DNA from: Thalassotalea sp. LPB0316
Lineage (GTDB): Bacteria; Pseudomonadota; Gammaproteobacteria; Enterobacterales; Alteromonadaceae
DNA: 64,000 nt
Assembly (NCBI RefSeq): GCF_014898095.1
Contig: NZ_CP062946.1
Location: forward strand, 248,001-312,000
Reading direction: 5' to 3'
Shown here: positions 34,090 to 43,215 of the stretch, in pieces
Layout of the letters: each line of letters begins with the position of its first letter
Position numbering within the stretch: the stretch's first letter is position 1
Translations under genes and position numbers: made by a program
The notes under the pieces: model-generated
Told to the model about the DNA's origin: nothing
Database searches by the model: none
Seen by the model: the letters and a program-made list of their open reading frames with translations, nothing else

Positions 34090-36669
34090 ATGACATTACC
34101 GCATATTTTAGACACCAAAGCAGTTAAATCGTACATCCAACAATGCGAATATCAGCACAACGATGAGTTTTTTGATACCAAAATTGACGACCTTCAGCGC
34201 CAACGAGCTGAGCTATTTAGCCAAATATTAATTGCACTTTGGCAGGCTTTCGATTTAACCAAATACCAAGATTTATCATTAAATGCAGTTGGTGGTTTTG
34301 GCCGTCAAACACTCCACCCAAGGTCTGACATCGATATTTGTATTTTATCTGATAAACCGTTGACCATCGAGCAGGAGCACGCACTCTCTAGCTTTTTAAC
34401 TAAACTATGGGATCTCGGTGTCGATATTGGGTATGCCGTGAGAACAGAGCAAGAGAATATCAAGGCTGCGGCTCAGGATGTCACAATAGCGACTAATCTG
34501 CTGGATATCACAACACTTTGTGGCAAGTCATCACATGCGCAAAATATTTTAGAGCGACTCTATGCTAACGACATTTCAACGAGTAAACAGTTTTTTCACG
34601 ATAAAGTTTCTGAGCAACAAAGTCGTCATAACAAAGCAAAAAATACAGCGCTCTACTTAGAGCCTAATATGAAAAACAACCCCGGTGGTATGCGTGATGT
34701 GCAAACCATCATTTGGATTGCTCGCAAGCACTTTCATGTGGACGATGCTAAATCTCTTCGTACACTTGGCTTTTTAACACCAGATGAATATCAAGAATTG
34801 ATGGAAGCATATCAATTTGTTTGCCGCGTTCGTTGGGCACTGCACGTTGTCGCTAAACGAGCTAGTGAAGACCTATTGTTTGAACATCAAGCCGATGTCG
34901 CCAAGTTTATGGGCTTTGGTCACGGCGAAAACGCACAACTTGCCGTTGAAAAAATGATGCGTCAATTGTTCAGAGCGATGACAAGAATTCGCGAACTTAA
35001 TCAAATGATGCTCAGCATGATCGAACGAACCATTTTTGCCGATACTCAACCAACGATTGAAGAGCAAAACCTAGATGAGCACTTCGTTGTTCGCAACAAC
35101 ATGATACAAGCGAAATACGACGAAGTATTTTTCAACAAAGCCAATGTATTAAAATTATTTAGACTCATTGCCGAACACCAAGAGACCATTCATATTGCCC
35201 CAGAAACTTTGCGGTTGTTAAGGCAGACTCGCCGCAGCCTGTTAGGTGAATTACAAGATTATCAAGCTTGTAGAAAAGAGTTCTTAACTATTTTACGTGC
35301 TGACAATGGCTTAAAACACGCCTTTAGCTTAATGCATCGCTACGGAGTACTCGCCTCGTACTTTCCTGAATGGAAAGCCATTGAGGGGCAAATGCAGTTT
35401 GATATGCACAACGCCTACACTGTTGACGAGCACGCCTTTAAGTTGCTGCAACACCTCGATAGCTTTAGTGATAAAGGCCAAACCAACAAACTCGCTGCCA
35501 GTGTATTCAATAAGAATAAATTTAAACATATTCTCGCCATTGCAGGTCTGTGCCACGATTTAAGTGGTAAGCAAACTCACGAAGCTAATGATTTTAGTGC
35601 ATTACATGCGAAAGAATTTGCCCTACTTCACGGCTTAAAAAACTCAGAAGTAGAGTTGATTTATTGGCTTGTCACCCATCAAAATTTATTAACCAGCACC
35701 GCTCAAACACGCGATATTAATGAGCCCGAAGTTATTCAAACAATTGCCAAACGCATCGGCACTGAAACCAAATTAAATGCCCTGTATTGCTTTACCGTCG
35801 CCGATTTAATGGCAACAAACGATCAAAGTTGGAACGAGTGGCAAGAAAGCTTACTCAATGAGCTCTATTTTTCATTGCGAGAAGCCCTGAAAAATGGCGT
35901 TGAGAATATCTTTGAGCAGCGCGTGGTCATTAGAGAAAACAAAGCCGAAGCAACCAGCCAATTGATCAGTTGTGGTTTTACAGAAAGCGATATTAACGAG
36001 CTGTGGTCGAATATTCCTTCAACGTTTTTCAGTTCGAATCAGGTGCAAGAGATTATCGATTTTAGCCATCAAATATTGGTTAATAAGCAACACCAACATA
36101 TCGTTTCCCTGATGGAAAACCCCAATTTAGAGTGCAACAACTTACTCGTATACTCGCAAGATAGAAACATGTTATTCGTCGATTTATTTAATAATCTATC
36201 GGCGCTCAAAATCAGAGTAAAAGAGGCGCAATTATACAAAACCAAAAATGGTAATGTGCTCGAGGTAATCAAAATTCTCGATCACAATAACGAGCCAATC
36301 ACCGATAATGAGCGAGAGCACCAAGTACTTAATCGCATTGAGCAAGTATTAGAAGATAACAATATTAATCACAAGCCCAAGCAACCTAGGCATGTCGGTA
36401 ACTTCGATAATACGCCTGATATTAGCTTTTTGCCGAGCCACAAGAAAAACCGCGCCTTACTAAAAGTGAATGCCTTGAATAACCCATTATTCATCGAAAA
36501 AATTTGTGAAGTCTTTCGCAAAAAGCAGCTAACGGTTCACTCGGCACGGATCAGTACGTTGGGTGAAAGCGCTGAAAATGTTTTTTCGATATCGACACCA
36601 AGTAAAGATGGGATGACCAAACAAGAACAACATGAGTTAGTTGAAATGTTATTAAATAAAATAGCTTAA
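34090..36669 (+). CDS. glnD: [Protein-PII] uridylyltransferase/uridylyl-removing enzyme
   Basis: 859 residues, close to the E. coli length. The nucleotidyltransferase domain has GGFGRQTLHPRSDIDICIL with the metal-binding DxD, followed by the PII-uridylyltransferase segment NMKNNPGGMRDVQTI. The HD hydrolase domain reads AIAGLCHDLSGKQTHE, diverged after the HD pair from the usual HDIAKG form. Two ACT domains lie at the C-terminus (about 690-859) and would bind glutamine. The enzyme modifies GlnB/GlnK and so sets nitrogen status. It is coupled to the AblB-like gene, not to map/dapD as in enteric bacteria. Confidence 0.92.
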   Translation: MTLPHILDTKAVKSYIQQCEYQHNDEFFDTKIDDLQRQRAELFSQILIALWQAFDLTKYQDLSLNAVGGFGRQTLHPRSDIDICILSDKPLTIEQEHALSSFLTKLWDLGVDIGYAVRTEQENIKAAAQDVTIATNLLDITTLCGKSSHAQNILERLYANDISTSKQFFHDKVSEQQSRHNKAKNTALYLEPNMKNNPGGMRDVQTIIWIARKHFHVDDAKSLRTLGFLTPDEYQELMEAYQFVCRVRWALHVVAKRASEDLLFEHQADVAKFMGFGHGENAQLAVEKMMRQLFRAMTRIRELNQMMLSMIERTIFADTQPTIEEQNLDEHFVVRNNMIQAKYDEVFFNKANVLKLFRLIAEHQETIHIAPETLRLLRQTRRSLLGELQDYQACRKEFLTILRADNGLKHAFSLMHRYGVLASYFPEWKAIEGQMQFDMHNAYTVDEHAFKLLQHLDSFSDKGQTNKLAASVFNKNKFKHILAIAGLCHDLSGKQTHEANDFSALHAKEFALLHGLKNSEVELIYWLVTHQNLLTSTAQTRDINEPEVIQTIAKRIGTETKLNALYCFTVADLMATNDQSWNEWQESLLNELYFSLREALKNGVENIFEQRVVIRENKAEATSQLISCGFTESDINELWSNIPSTFFSSNQVQEIIDFSHQILVNKQHQHIVSLMENPNLECNNLLVYSQDRNMLFVDLFNNLSALKIRVKEAQLYKTKNGNVLEVIKILDHNNEPITDNEREHQVLNRIEQVLEDNNINHKPKQPRHVGNFDNTPDISFLPSHKKNRALLKVNALNNPLFIEKICEVFRKKQLTVHSARISTLGESAENVFSISTPSKDGMTKQEQHELVEMLLNKIA

Positions 36670-36884
36670 TCACTCCCACAACCTATAAAACTGCAGGCTT
36701 TGACAAAAATATCAGGGTCTGCAGCTTACTTCGAGTTCTCAATAACAATGTCTTAATCACCTTGCCGAGTGCATGTAATCACTAGCACATCGCTATCGCG
36801 TTATTAATTATTCTCTTTTTACACTTTATTTTAGACGTCTAAACACCTATACTGCCAACCAGCAAAAAGAAATCTGTAAAAGGT
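36670..36884. other. Intergenic region, glnD to MTHFR-like gene
   Basis: No gene is visible. The right half is AT-rich (TTATTAATTATTCTCTTTTTACACTTTATTTTAG region, about 36800-36835) and presumably carries the promoter of the next gene. No clear terminator was seen for glnD. Confidence 0.3.
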
Positions 36885-37868
36885 GTGACTTTGAATAACG
36901 GCTCAGAGCTCAAAGCTCGATATAACGACAACAACCGCGGTGTATATTTTATTGGGACTACGCCTCCAAAAAGCGACACGCCGGTAGATCAAGTAGACAC
37001 TATAGCCCAGAAGCTACTCGAAAGGGTTAGTGATATCGACGTTGATGGTTTTATCGTTTATGACATTCAAGATGAAGGCTCAAGAACAAATGCGCCAAGA
37101 CCATTCCCATTCAAAAGTACCCATGATCCTCGATTGTATGCATCTTTACTTAATCAGAAATCAACGCGTCCAGTCATTACCTATAAAAGCGTTGGTCAAT
37201 CGTCAGTTGAAGATATTCAACAATGGGCTGACGAAGCATGGCGCGACTATAACGTTCGTGACTTAGTACTCGTTGGCAGCCCGTCACACAAAAACCGAGT
37301 ATCTTTATCATTAGAAGATGCATACAAAGCGGTTAAAGAAAGTAGCCACGAGTTTTTTACAGGCGGTGTGACAATTGCCGAGCGTCATGCGAGCAAAGGC
37401 AACGAGCATCAACGATTAATTGAAAAATACCAACAAGGTTGTAATTTTTTCATCTCTCAGGCGATCTACAACCCGCAAGCGACCATAGATCAGCTCACTC
37501 GTTACGCGATCGAATGTAAAAACTTAGGCTTAAAACCTCAACGAATCATTTTAACCTTTTCACCTTGCGGTAGTGAAAAAACCTTAGCGTTTATCGAATG
37601 GTTAGGCGTTAGTGTGCCCGAGGCTACTAGCTTGCGCATTTTAAACGCCGACAAACCGCTTTACGAATCGATTCGCATCTGCAGCAACAGCTTACAACAA
37701 ATCTTAGACGCGGTTATCCCCTACAACCTGCCACTGGGTTTAAACATAGAAAGTTTAACCAACCGCAAAGAGGAAATTGATGGCTCGATATTACTCTACA
37801 AATTATTGCGCTCGATGATGGATAACTACTTAGCTAAAAACGAATTGCTCACACTGAGCCGAAGTTAA
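36885..37868 (+). CDS. Methylenetetrahydrofolate reductase-like protein
   Basis: 327 residues from GTG 36885, or 325 from TTG 36891, which has a better-spaced AAAAGG upstream. The fold resembles the flavin TIM barrel of MetF: VDGFIVYDIQDEGSR near strand 2, NVRDLVLVGSPS, FTGGVTIAERHASKGNEHQRL and GCNFFISQAIYNP. Distances from classical MetF are large, and it may act on a different folate or as a folate-binding protein. It stands alone, ahead of a terminator shared with the rnpB repeat array. Confidence 0.7.
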   Translation: MTLNNGSELKARYNDNNRGVYFIGTTPPKSDTPVDQVDTIAQKLLERVSDIDVDGFIVYDIQDEGSRTNAPRPFPFKSTHDPRLYASLLNQKSTRPVITYKSVGQSSVEDIQQWADEAWRDYNVRDLVLVGSPSHKNRVSLSLEDAYKAVKESSHEFFTGGVTIAERHASKGNEHQRLIEKYQQGCNFFISQAIYNPQATIDQLTRYAIECKNLGLKPQRIILTFSPCGSEKTLAFIEWLGVSVPEATSLRILNADKPLYESIRICSNSLQQILDAVIPYNLPLGLNIESLTNRKEEIDGSILLYKLLRSMMDNYLAKNELLTLSRS

Positions 37869-37888
37869 CTCTTTGGTTATTATATAAA

Positions 37889-37940
37889 AAGCCCCGACAC
37901 TGCGATCAGGGCTTAAGAATGTGTTGAGTTGGTCGATAAG
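37889..37940. repeat. Outermost remnant of the rnpB 3' repeat plus terminator
   Basis: An AAGCCCCGA...TCAGGGCTT hairpin (37889-37914) ends the MTHFR-like gene. It is followed by GAATGTGTTGAGTTGGTCGA (37918-37937), continuing to TAAG at 37940, identical to the 3' end of the RNase P RNA repeat units further right. Similarity stops at 37940, where the toxin-antitoxin module begins. Confidence 0.75.
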
Positions 37941-37963
37941 TCACCTCAGCAACTCCAACAACT

Positions 37964-38263
37964 TTATTTGTTTATCATGAATTTACGAAATTCTTGCTCT
38001 TGTCGCATAACATATAAAATAAAGATCGTATCATTTTCTATTTTGTAAAATATTCGACATGGCGGCACCACAACTTCTCTAAACGAAAACCCTTGCAGTT
38101 CAGCAGGCACTTTACCCGAGTTAGGGTGCTCACTTAACCTATCAACTTTAGTAAATACTTTTTGAACTAAGGCTTTAGCTGCTTGCTCATTGTGGAGCGC
38201 AATATATTCGGCAATGTCATTAACATTGTTTAGCGCAGGCTCTGTCCAAATTATTTCAGCCAC
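37964..38263 (-). CDS. RelE/ParE family toxin
   Basis: 99 residues: IIWTEPALNNVNDIAEYIA at the start, HPNSGKVPAELQGFSFREVVV in the centre and CRIFYKIENDTIFILYVMRQEQEF near the end, the usual ParE/RelE pattern. It overlaps the 3' end of the Phd-type antitoxin gene by 13 bases. It lies inside the disrupted rnpB repeat array, so it arrived after the repeat was formed. Confidence 0.9.
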   Translation of the reverse strand: MAEIIWTEPALNNVNDIAEYIALHNEQAAKALVQKVFTKVDRLSEHPNSGKVPAELQGFSFREVVVPPCRIFYKIENDTIFILYVMRQEQEFRKFMINK

Positions 38264-38508
38264 TTAGACATCTTCTCTTTCGCTTGGCTATGTGAAAAGA
38301 CCTTGCCTTCATTTATCGCTTTTTCACCTTTAGCAATCTCCTCAAGAATAGTCATACGCTGCTGCATAAACTCATAATCTTTAACATCAACCAAGTAAGC
38401 TGATGGCTGGCCGTGCTCGGTAATTAAAACAGGCTCTTTAGATTCATGTAGCTCTGCTAAAATTTTAGTCGCTTGTCGTTTTAGTGTGGTAACAAGTTCA
38501 ACTCGCAT
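38251..38508 (-). CDS. Phd/YefM family antitoxin
   Basis: 85 residues from the ATG at 38508; a longer frame to 38586 lacks family similarity. MRVELVTTLKRQATKILAELHESKEPVLITEHGQPSAYLVDVKDYE is a typical Phd N-terminal DNA-binding fold, and the C-terminal half (EEIAKGEKAINEGKVFSHSQ) would wrap the toxin. It is first in the pair with the ParE-type toxin and would autorepress it. Confidence 0.9.
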   Translation of the reverse strand: MRVELVTTLKRQATKILAELHESKEPVLITEHGQPSAYLVDVKDYEFMQQRMTILEEIAKGEKAINEGKVFSHSQAKEKMSKWLK

Positions 38509-38580
38509 AATAAAATCCAACAATAGAAAAGTATCACTATAGTAGCACTTGATGTTAAGTTGGTCTAATTTCTTAATCAA

Positions 38581-39835
38581 GCTCAAGCAACCTACTCGGT
38601 TTCAACGCGAGCCACGGGCCAATATGGCAATAACAAACCCTATTGGTCTTGCTCCGAGTGCCAGAGGTTTTAGCACCCTTGCAACCCACTGAGTCTGGTG
38701 ATCAATTACCTCATCACCAGATGAAAAAAGCCCCGGCAAAAATGCCGAGGCTTTGTGAATGTGTTGAGTTAGTCGATAAGCCGGGTTCTGTACTTTTCCT
38801 AAGAAAAGGGACAATCATTCGTCTAGGCCTTAAATCACTCTAAGGCTCAAGCAACCTACCCGGTTTCAACGCGAGCCACGCGCCAATATAGCAATAACAA
38901 ACCCTATTTGGTCTTGCTCCGAGTGCCTGAGGTTTTCGCACCCTTGCAACCAACTGTTACTCGTGATCAATTACCTCATCACCAGATGAAAAAAGCCCCG
39001 GCAAAAATGCCGAGACTTTGTGAATGTGTTGAGTTGGTCGATAAGCCGGGTTCTGTACTTTTCCACTTACCGAAGTAAATAAAAAAGGGACAATCATTCG
39101 TCTAGGCCTTAAATCACTCTAAGGCTCAAGCAACCTACCCGGTTTCAACGCGAGCCACGCGCCAATATCGCAATAACAAACCCTATTTGGTCTTGCTCCG
39201 AGTGCCTGAGGTTTTCGCACCCTTGCAACCAACTGTTACTCGTGATCAATTACCTCATCACCATATGAAAAAAGCCCCGGCAAAAATGCCGAGGCTTTGT
39301 GAATGTGTTGAGTTGGTCGATAAGCCGGGTTCTGTACTTTTCCTAAGAAAAGGGACAATCATTCGTCTAGGCCTTAAATCACTCTAAGGCTCAAGCAACC
39401 TACCCGGTTTCAACGCGAGCCACGCGCCAATATCGCAATAACAACCCCTATTTGGTCTTGCTCCGAGTGCCTGAGGTTTTAGCACCCTTGCAACCAACTG
39501 TTACTCGTGATCAATTACCTCATCACCAGATGAAAAAAGCCCCAGCAAAAATGCCGAGGCTTTGTGAATGTGTTGAGTTGGTCGATAAGCCGGGTTCTGT
39601 ACTTTTCCTAAGAAAAGGGACAATCATTCGTCTAGGCCTTAAATCACTCTAAGGCTCAAGCAACCTACCCGGTTTCAACGCGAGCCACGCGCCAATATCG
39701 CAATAACAACCCCTATTTGGTCTTGCTCCGAGTGCCTGAGGTTTTAGCACCCTTGCAACCAACTGTTACTCGTGATCAATTACCTCATCACCAGATGAAA
39801 AAAGCCCCAGCAAAAATGCCGAGGCTTTGTGAATG

Positions 39836-39839
<4 letters not shown>
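38581..39839 (-). repeat. Tandem partial copies of rnpB 3' half with terminators
   Basis: The 3' end of RNase P RNA (GAGTTGGTC, then GATAAGCCGGGTTCTGTAC on the plus strand) recurs at 38766, 39031, 39310, 39575 and, as the real gene, 39840. Spacing is 265, 279, 265 and 265 bases. Each unit covers roughly the last 200 nt of rnpB from ACAGTTGGTTGCAAGG onward plus the AAAAAAGCCCC...GGGGC-type terminator hairpin, then about 35 bases of unique spacer. Units lack the 5' half. They differ from the gene where GTAAACTCCAC is replaced. The second unit has a 14-base insertion. The 66-residue frames seen here are by-products. Confidence 0.92.
39799..39828 (-). terminator. Terminator of rnpB
   Basis: Read on the minus strand, AAAGCCTCGGCATTTTTGCTGGGGCTTTTTT forms an 11-bp stem and T-run directly after the RNase P RNA 3' end. 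The same hairpin occurs in every downstream repeat unit. Confidence 0.85.
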
Positions 39840-40226
<387 letters not shown>

Positions 40227-40231
40227 GCTCA

Positions 40232-40237
40232 TTGTAA
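40232..40237 (-). promoter_or_regulatory. Likely -10 element of rnpB
   Basis: TACAAT on the minus strand lies 7 bases before the expected RNA 5' end, followed by a GC-rich discriminator (GAGCGCC). A good -35 hexamer is not obvious. Confidence 0.45.
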
Positions 40238-40309
40238 CTGATCGCCGCGCAATACGCTATCGCTTAAACCAACAACCTAGAATAAAGCAATCAAGTCAGG
40301 ATCCAACAG

Positions 40310-40344
40310 ATGACATTTGTCATATCACATTGATGACATTCGTC
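40310..40344 (+). promoter_or_regulatory. Palindromic operator, probably for the DesR-type regulator
   Basis: ATGACATTTGTCAT (40310-40323) is a perfect 14-bp palindrome, and ATGACATTCGTC (40333-40344) is a second, imperfect copy with centres 23 bases apart, about two helical turns. They lie 70-100 bases upstream of the TPR gene whose neighbours encode a LuxR/NarL-type response regulator, the likely ligand. Confidence 0.6.
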
Positions 40345-40412
40345 TCTCATCAAACCTCGCCGTGTGAGTAACAATGAAATCCGTAAACAACACAACGACA
40401 AGGAACTATCCA

Positions 40413-41093
40413 ATGAAAAAGTTATTACTAGTAGGTTTATTGATTACCTCAACTTCAGCATTAGCTAACCAATCACAAATCGACGCGATTGAGCTGGCTT
40501 CAATGCAACTTAATACCAAGCAACTCGTTGCTTTAACTGAGCAAAATGAAAGCTACGACCAGGGTTTGGCACTCTATCGCTTAGCGATAGCACAAAATAT
40601 AACGGCAGATACTGAAAACGCGATAGCCTCACTCGACAAAGCGATGTCTGTTATGGAATCACATGTCGAGCAGCAACCCAATGATGGCGAAGCATGGGCG
40701 CTGCTTGCGCAAATTTACGGACTAAAAGTGAGTTATGAGCCAATGAAAGGTGCACTTTATGGGCCTAAATCTGGTCATGCATTAGCAAAAGCCTGTGAGC
40801 TTGCCCCAAACAGCCCTCGCACCTACCTCGTAAAAGGCGTCGGTGAATACAATACACCCGCTATGTTTGGTGGTAGTAAAACCGCGGCACTATCATCACT
40901 CGATAAAGCAATTAAGCTTTTTTCTTCTGATAGCAGTGAAAATCAGTGGGGTGAAGCCGAAGCGTATGTTTGGCGAGGATTAACCCATCTAGCGCAAAAC
41001 AATCAGCAGCAGGCGATAAATGACTGGCAACACGCCCTTGAGATAGCACCGAGCTACGGTTGGGCGAAAATGTTGATTAAACAAAACCAATAG
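40413..41093 (+). CDS. Exported TPR-repeat protein
   Basis: 226 residues from the ATG at 40413 (AAGGA upstream; signal peptide KKLLLVGLLITSTSALA). An in-frame ATG at 40374 would bury the signal peptide. Helical repeats include GLALYRLAIAQNITADTENAI, GEAWALLAQIYGL and AEAYVWRGLTHLAQNNQQQAI, typical TPR units. Similar trios (TPR protein, DesK-like kinase, DesR-like regulator) occur in Alteromonadales. The TPR protein may be the main target of the system. The role is unknown. Confidence 0.8.
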   Translation: MKKLLLVGLLITSTSALANQSQIDAIELASMQLNTKQLVALTEQNESYDQGLALYRLAIAQNITADTENAIASLDKAMSVMESHVEQQPNDGEAWALLAQIYGLKVSYEPMKGALYGPKSGHALAKACELAPNSPRTYLVKGVGEYNTPAMFGGSKTAALSSLDKAIKLFSSDSSENQWGEAEAYVWRGLTHLAQNNQQQAINDWQHALEIAPSYGWAKMLIKQNQ

Positions 41094-41212
41094 AAATTTC
41101 GCCATTAAGCTGAAGCCGCACAAGCGGCTTCAGTATCCATAAACGTAAAATACAACCTGACGCTTGCAAATCGCTCAAATCAAAGTAACGTATTAAATAC
41201 TAAGGAGAAAGC

Positions 41213-42298
41213 ATGAACAATCAATTTAATATTGCACTGGCAGATGATAGAAAGCCATACTGGATTTGGGGACCTTTAGCTTTTTCTATTTTTTATTTTC
41301 TGCCACTCATTTTTAATTTTGAGGCCTTTACTCCCTTACGACTGATTGGTGTTTTTATTATCTATGGAATTTTTGTTTATTGTTACAAAACGGCAACTTG
41401 CACGCGAGGTGACCAGGCATTAAAACCCATTATCGCAATTGTTCTCCTTTCAACATTTGGTACTTATATCACCCCAGGCACGCAAGCGCTGTTTGGTTAT
41501 GCCGCTTTTTTTACTGGCTTTTACTACGCCTTCAACAAAGGGATCTTAGGTCTACTCACTATCCTAGCAGCAATATTTTTCGCTGCACAATTGTTCAACT
41601 TTACCGACGTTTATTTTCTTGCGCCTGCCATTATTGTTTCAGTAGGCTTATATTTCTTCGGTCAAGCAGAGCGCCGTGATCGCATTCACAATCAAAAGGA
41701 ACAAAAAAGCCAGCAACAAATCGAACAACTCGCCACTATCGCTGAGCGCGAGCGAATTGCAAGAGATTTGCATGATCTCGTTGGTCATTCGCTCTCGTCA
41801 ATTGCATTAAAAGCGGAACTAGCAGAAAAATTAATGGCCAAACAAAATACTGAACAGGCTAAAATCCAAATCAATGAAGTTGCCGAGCTTTCAAGAACTA
41901 CCTTAGCTGAGATTCGCCATGCAGTATCAGGCTTGAAGCAAGTTAATCTCCAAGGCCAAGTAACCAAGCTAAAGAAAGAGCTAGAATCGCAGGGCTTTAC
42001 CGTTAAAGATGATATCCAAATCAAACAACTTTCACCGCAAATGGAGTCGCAATTAACCCTCATTACAACTGAGTTAATTACGAATATCTTGCGCCACAGC
42101 CAAGGTGATGAAGTAGAAATAGTCATCAAGCAAACGGATATCATCACGTTAACGATTTTTGACAATGGTAATAACGTTCACTATCAGGCAGGTAATGGCC
42201 TGACCGGCGTGTACGAGCGCTGCCAACAACTTCACACTGAACCCCAAATAACAACAAACGATGGTTTTCGCGTCACTATCGTAATTAAGGAACAATGA
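41213..42298 (+). CDS. DesK-like sensor histidine kinase (HisKA_3 family)
   Basis: 361 residues. Five or six membrane helices lie in the first 150 residues (WGPLAFSIFYFLPLIF, IGVFIIYGIFVY, FGYAAFFTGFYYAF and others), then a coiled coil and the HisKA_3 phosphoacceptor region ERIARDLHDLVGHSLSSIALK, and a short HATPase domain (TTELITNILRHSQG, IFDNG). DesK proteins sense membrane fluidity in Bacillus; here the signal is unknown. AAGGAG precedes the start. The stop is one base from the regulator's start. Confidence 0.93.
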   Translation: MNNQFNIALADDRKPYWIWGPLAFSIFYFLPLIFNFEAFTPLRLIGVFIIYGIFVYCYKTATCTRGDQALKPIIAIVLLSTFGTYITPGTQALFGYAAFFTGFYYAFNKGILGLLTILAAIFFAAQLFNFTDVYFLAPAIIVSVGLYFFGQAERRDRIHNQKEQKSQQQIEQLATIAERERIARDLHDLVGHSLSSIALKAELAEKLMAKQNTEQAKIQINEVAELSRTTLAEIRHAVSGLKQVNLQGQVTKLKKELESQGFTVKDDIQIKQLSPQMESQLTLITTELITNILRHSQGDEVEIVIKQTDIITLTIFDNGNNVHYQAGNGLTGVYERCQQLHTEPQITTNDGFRVTIVIKEQ

Positions 42299-42299
42299 C

Positions 42300-42902
42300 A
42301 TGATCAAAGTACTGGTGGTTGAAGACCAAGCTATGGTTAGAGGCGCAATTTCCGCACTGTTGTCGTTAGAAGATAATATTGATGTGGTGGCGGAAGCAGA
42401 GCATGGCCAGCAAGCCAAGAAAATTTTAGCCGCTGAGCCCGTCGATATCGTCCTGACAGATATTGAAATGCCAGAAATGACAGGGATTGAGCTCGCTGAA
42501 TTTATTGCTCAACATCACCCTAATATTAAAACCGTGATAATGACAACGTTTAGTAAAGTTGGCTATATCAAACGTGCCATGCAAGCTGGGGTTAAAGGCT
42601 TTATCTTAAAAGAAGCACCTTCAGATGAGCTTATTCATACCGTCAACCAAGTGTTCAATGGCCGAAAAGTGATCGATCCCGAGCTCGCTATTAGTGCACT
42701 TGATGATGCTGATCCACTAAACGACAAAGAGCGCAAAGCTCTGCGCCTTGCCAGTGAAGGGTTAAAAACCGGCGAAATTGCGGCAAAATTGTTTTTATCG
42801 GAAGGTACTGTAAGAAACTATTTATCTGAATGTATTGCTAAATTAAATGCAAGTAACCGGGTTGATGCTGCCCGTATTGCTAAGCAAAAGGGCTGGCTCT
42901 AA
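42300..42902 (+). CDS. DesR-like (NarL/LuxR) response regulator
   Basis: 200 residues. The receiver domain has VEDQAMVRG and phosphoacceptor Asp in VLTDIEMPEMTG; the C-terminal LuxR-type helix-turn-helix is LNDKERKALRLASEGLKTGEIAAKLFLSEGTVRNYLSE. It pairs with the DesK-like kinase immediately upstream and probably binds the palindromes at 40310-40344. Confidence 0.94.
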   Translation: MIKVLVVEDQAMVRGAISALLSLEDNIDVVAEAEHGQQAKKILAAEPVDIVLTDIEMPEMTGIELAEFIAQHHPNIKTVIMTTFSKVGYIKRAMQAGVKGFILKEAPSDELIHTVNQVFNGRKVIDPELAISALDDADPLNDKERKALRLASEGLKTGEIAAKLFLSEGTVRNYLSECIAKLNASNRVDAARIAKQKGWL

Positions 42903-42929
42903 GTGTAGCGCCTGTGAGCCTTCTATTTG

Positions 42930-43190
42930 CAAACAGCTTATAAAACGCAATTTCCAACCAAAACCAACACGGAAAGACGATTTTCTCTTACCGCCTTACA
43001 GCCTTTTAGCCTTATAGTTACAAACAGCTCTTTAAAATGAGATTCCCGACAAAAACACCACGGGAAAGACGATTTTCTATTACCGCCTTACAGCCTTTTA
43101 GCCTTATAGCTACAAACAGCTGTTAAAAATGAGATTCCCGACAAAAACACCACGGGAAAGACGATTTTCTCTTACCGCCTTATCGCCATA
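42930..43190. repeat. 92-bp tandem repeat, about 2.8 units, REP-related
   Basis: Units start with CAAACAGCT at 42930, 43021 and 43113. Each carries GAGATTCCCGACAAAAACAC and CACGGGAAAGACGATTTTC, where TTCCCG and CGGGAA can pair, then CTTACCGCCTTACAGCC. Units 2 and 3 are nearly identical; unit 1 is diverged. There is no coding frame in 42903-43215. The palindromic core matches the REP-like elements at 55.7 kb. Confidence 0.8.
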
Positions 43191-43215
43191 CAGCCTTACT
43201 TATCGCCTCACCACC

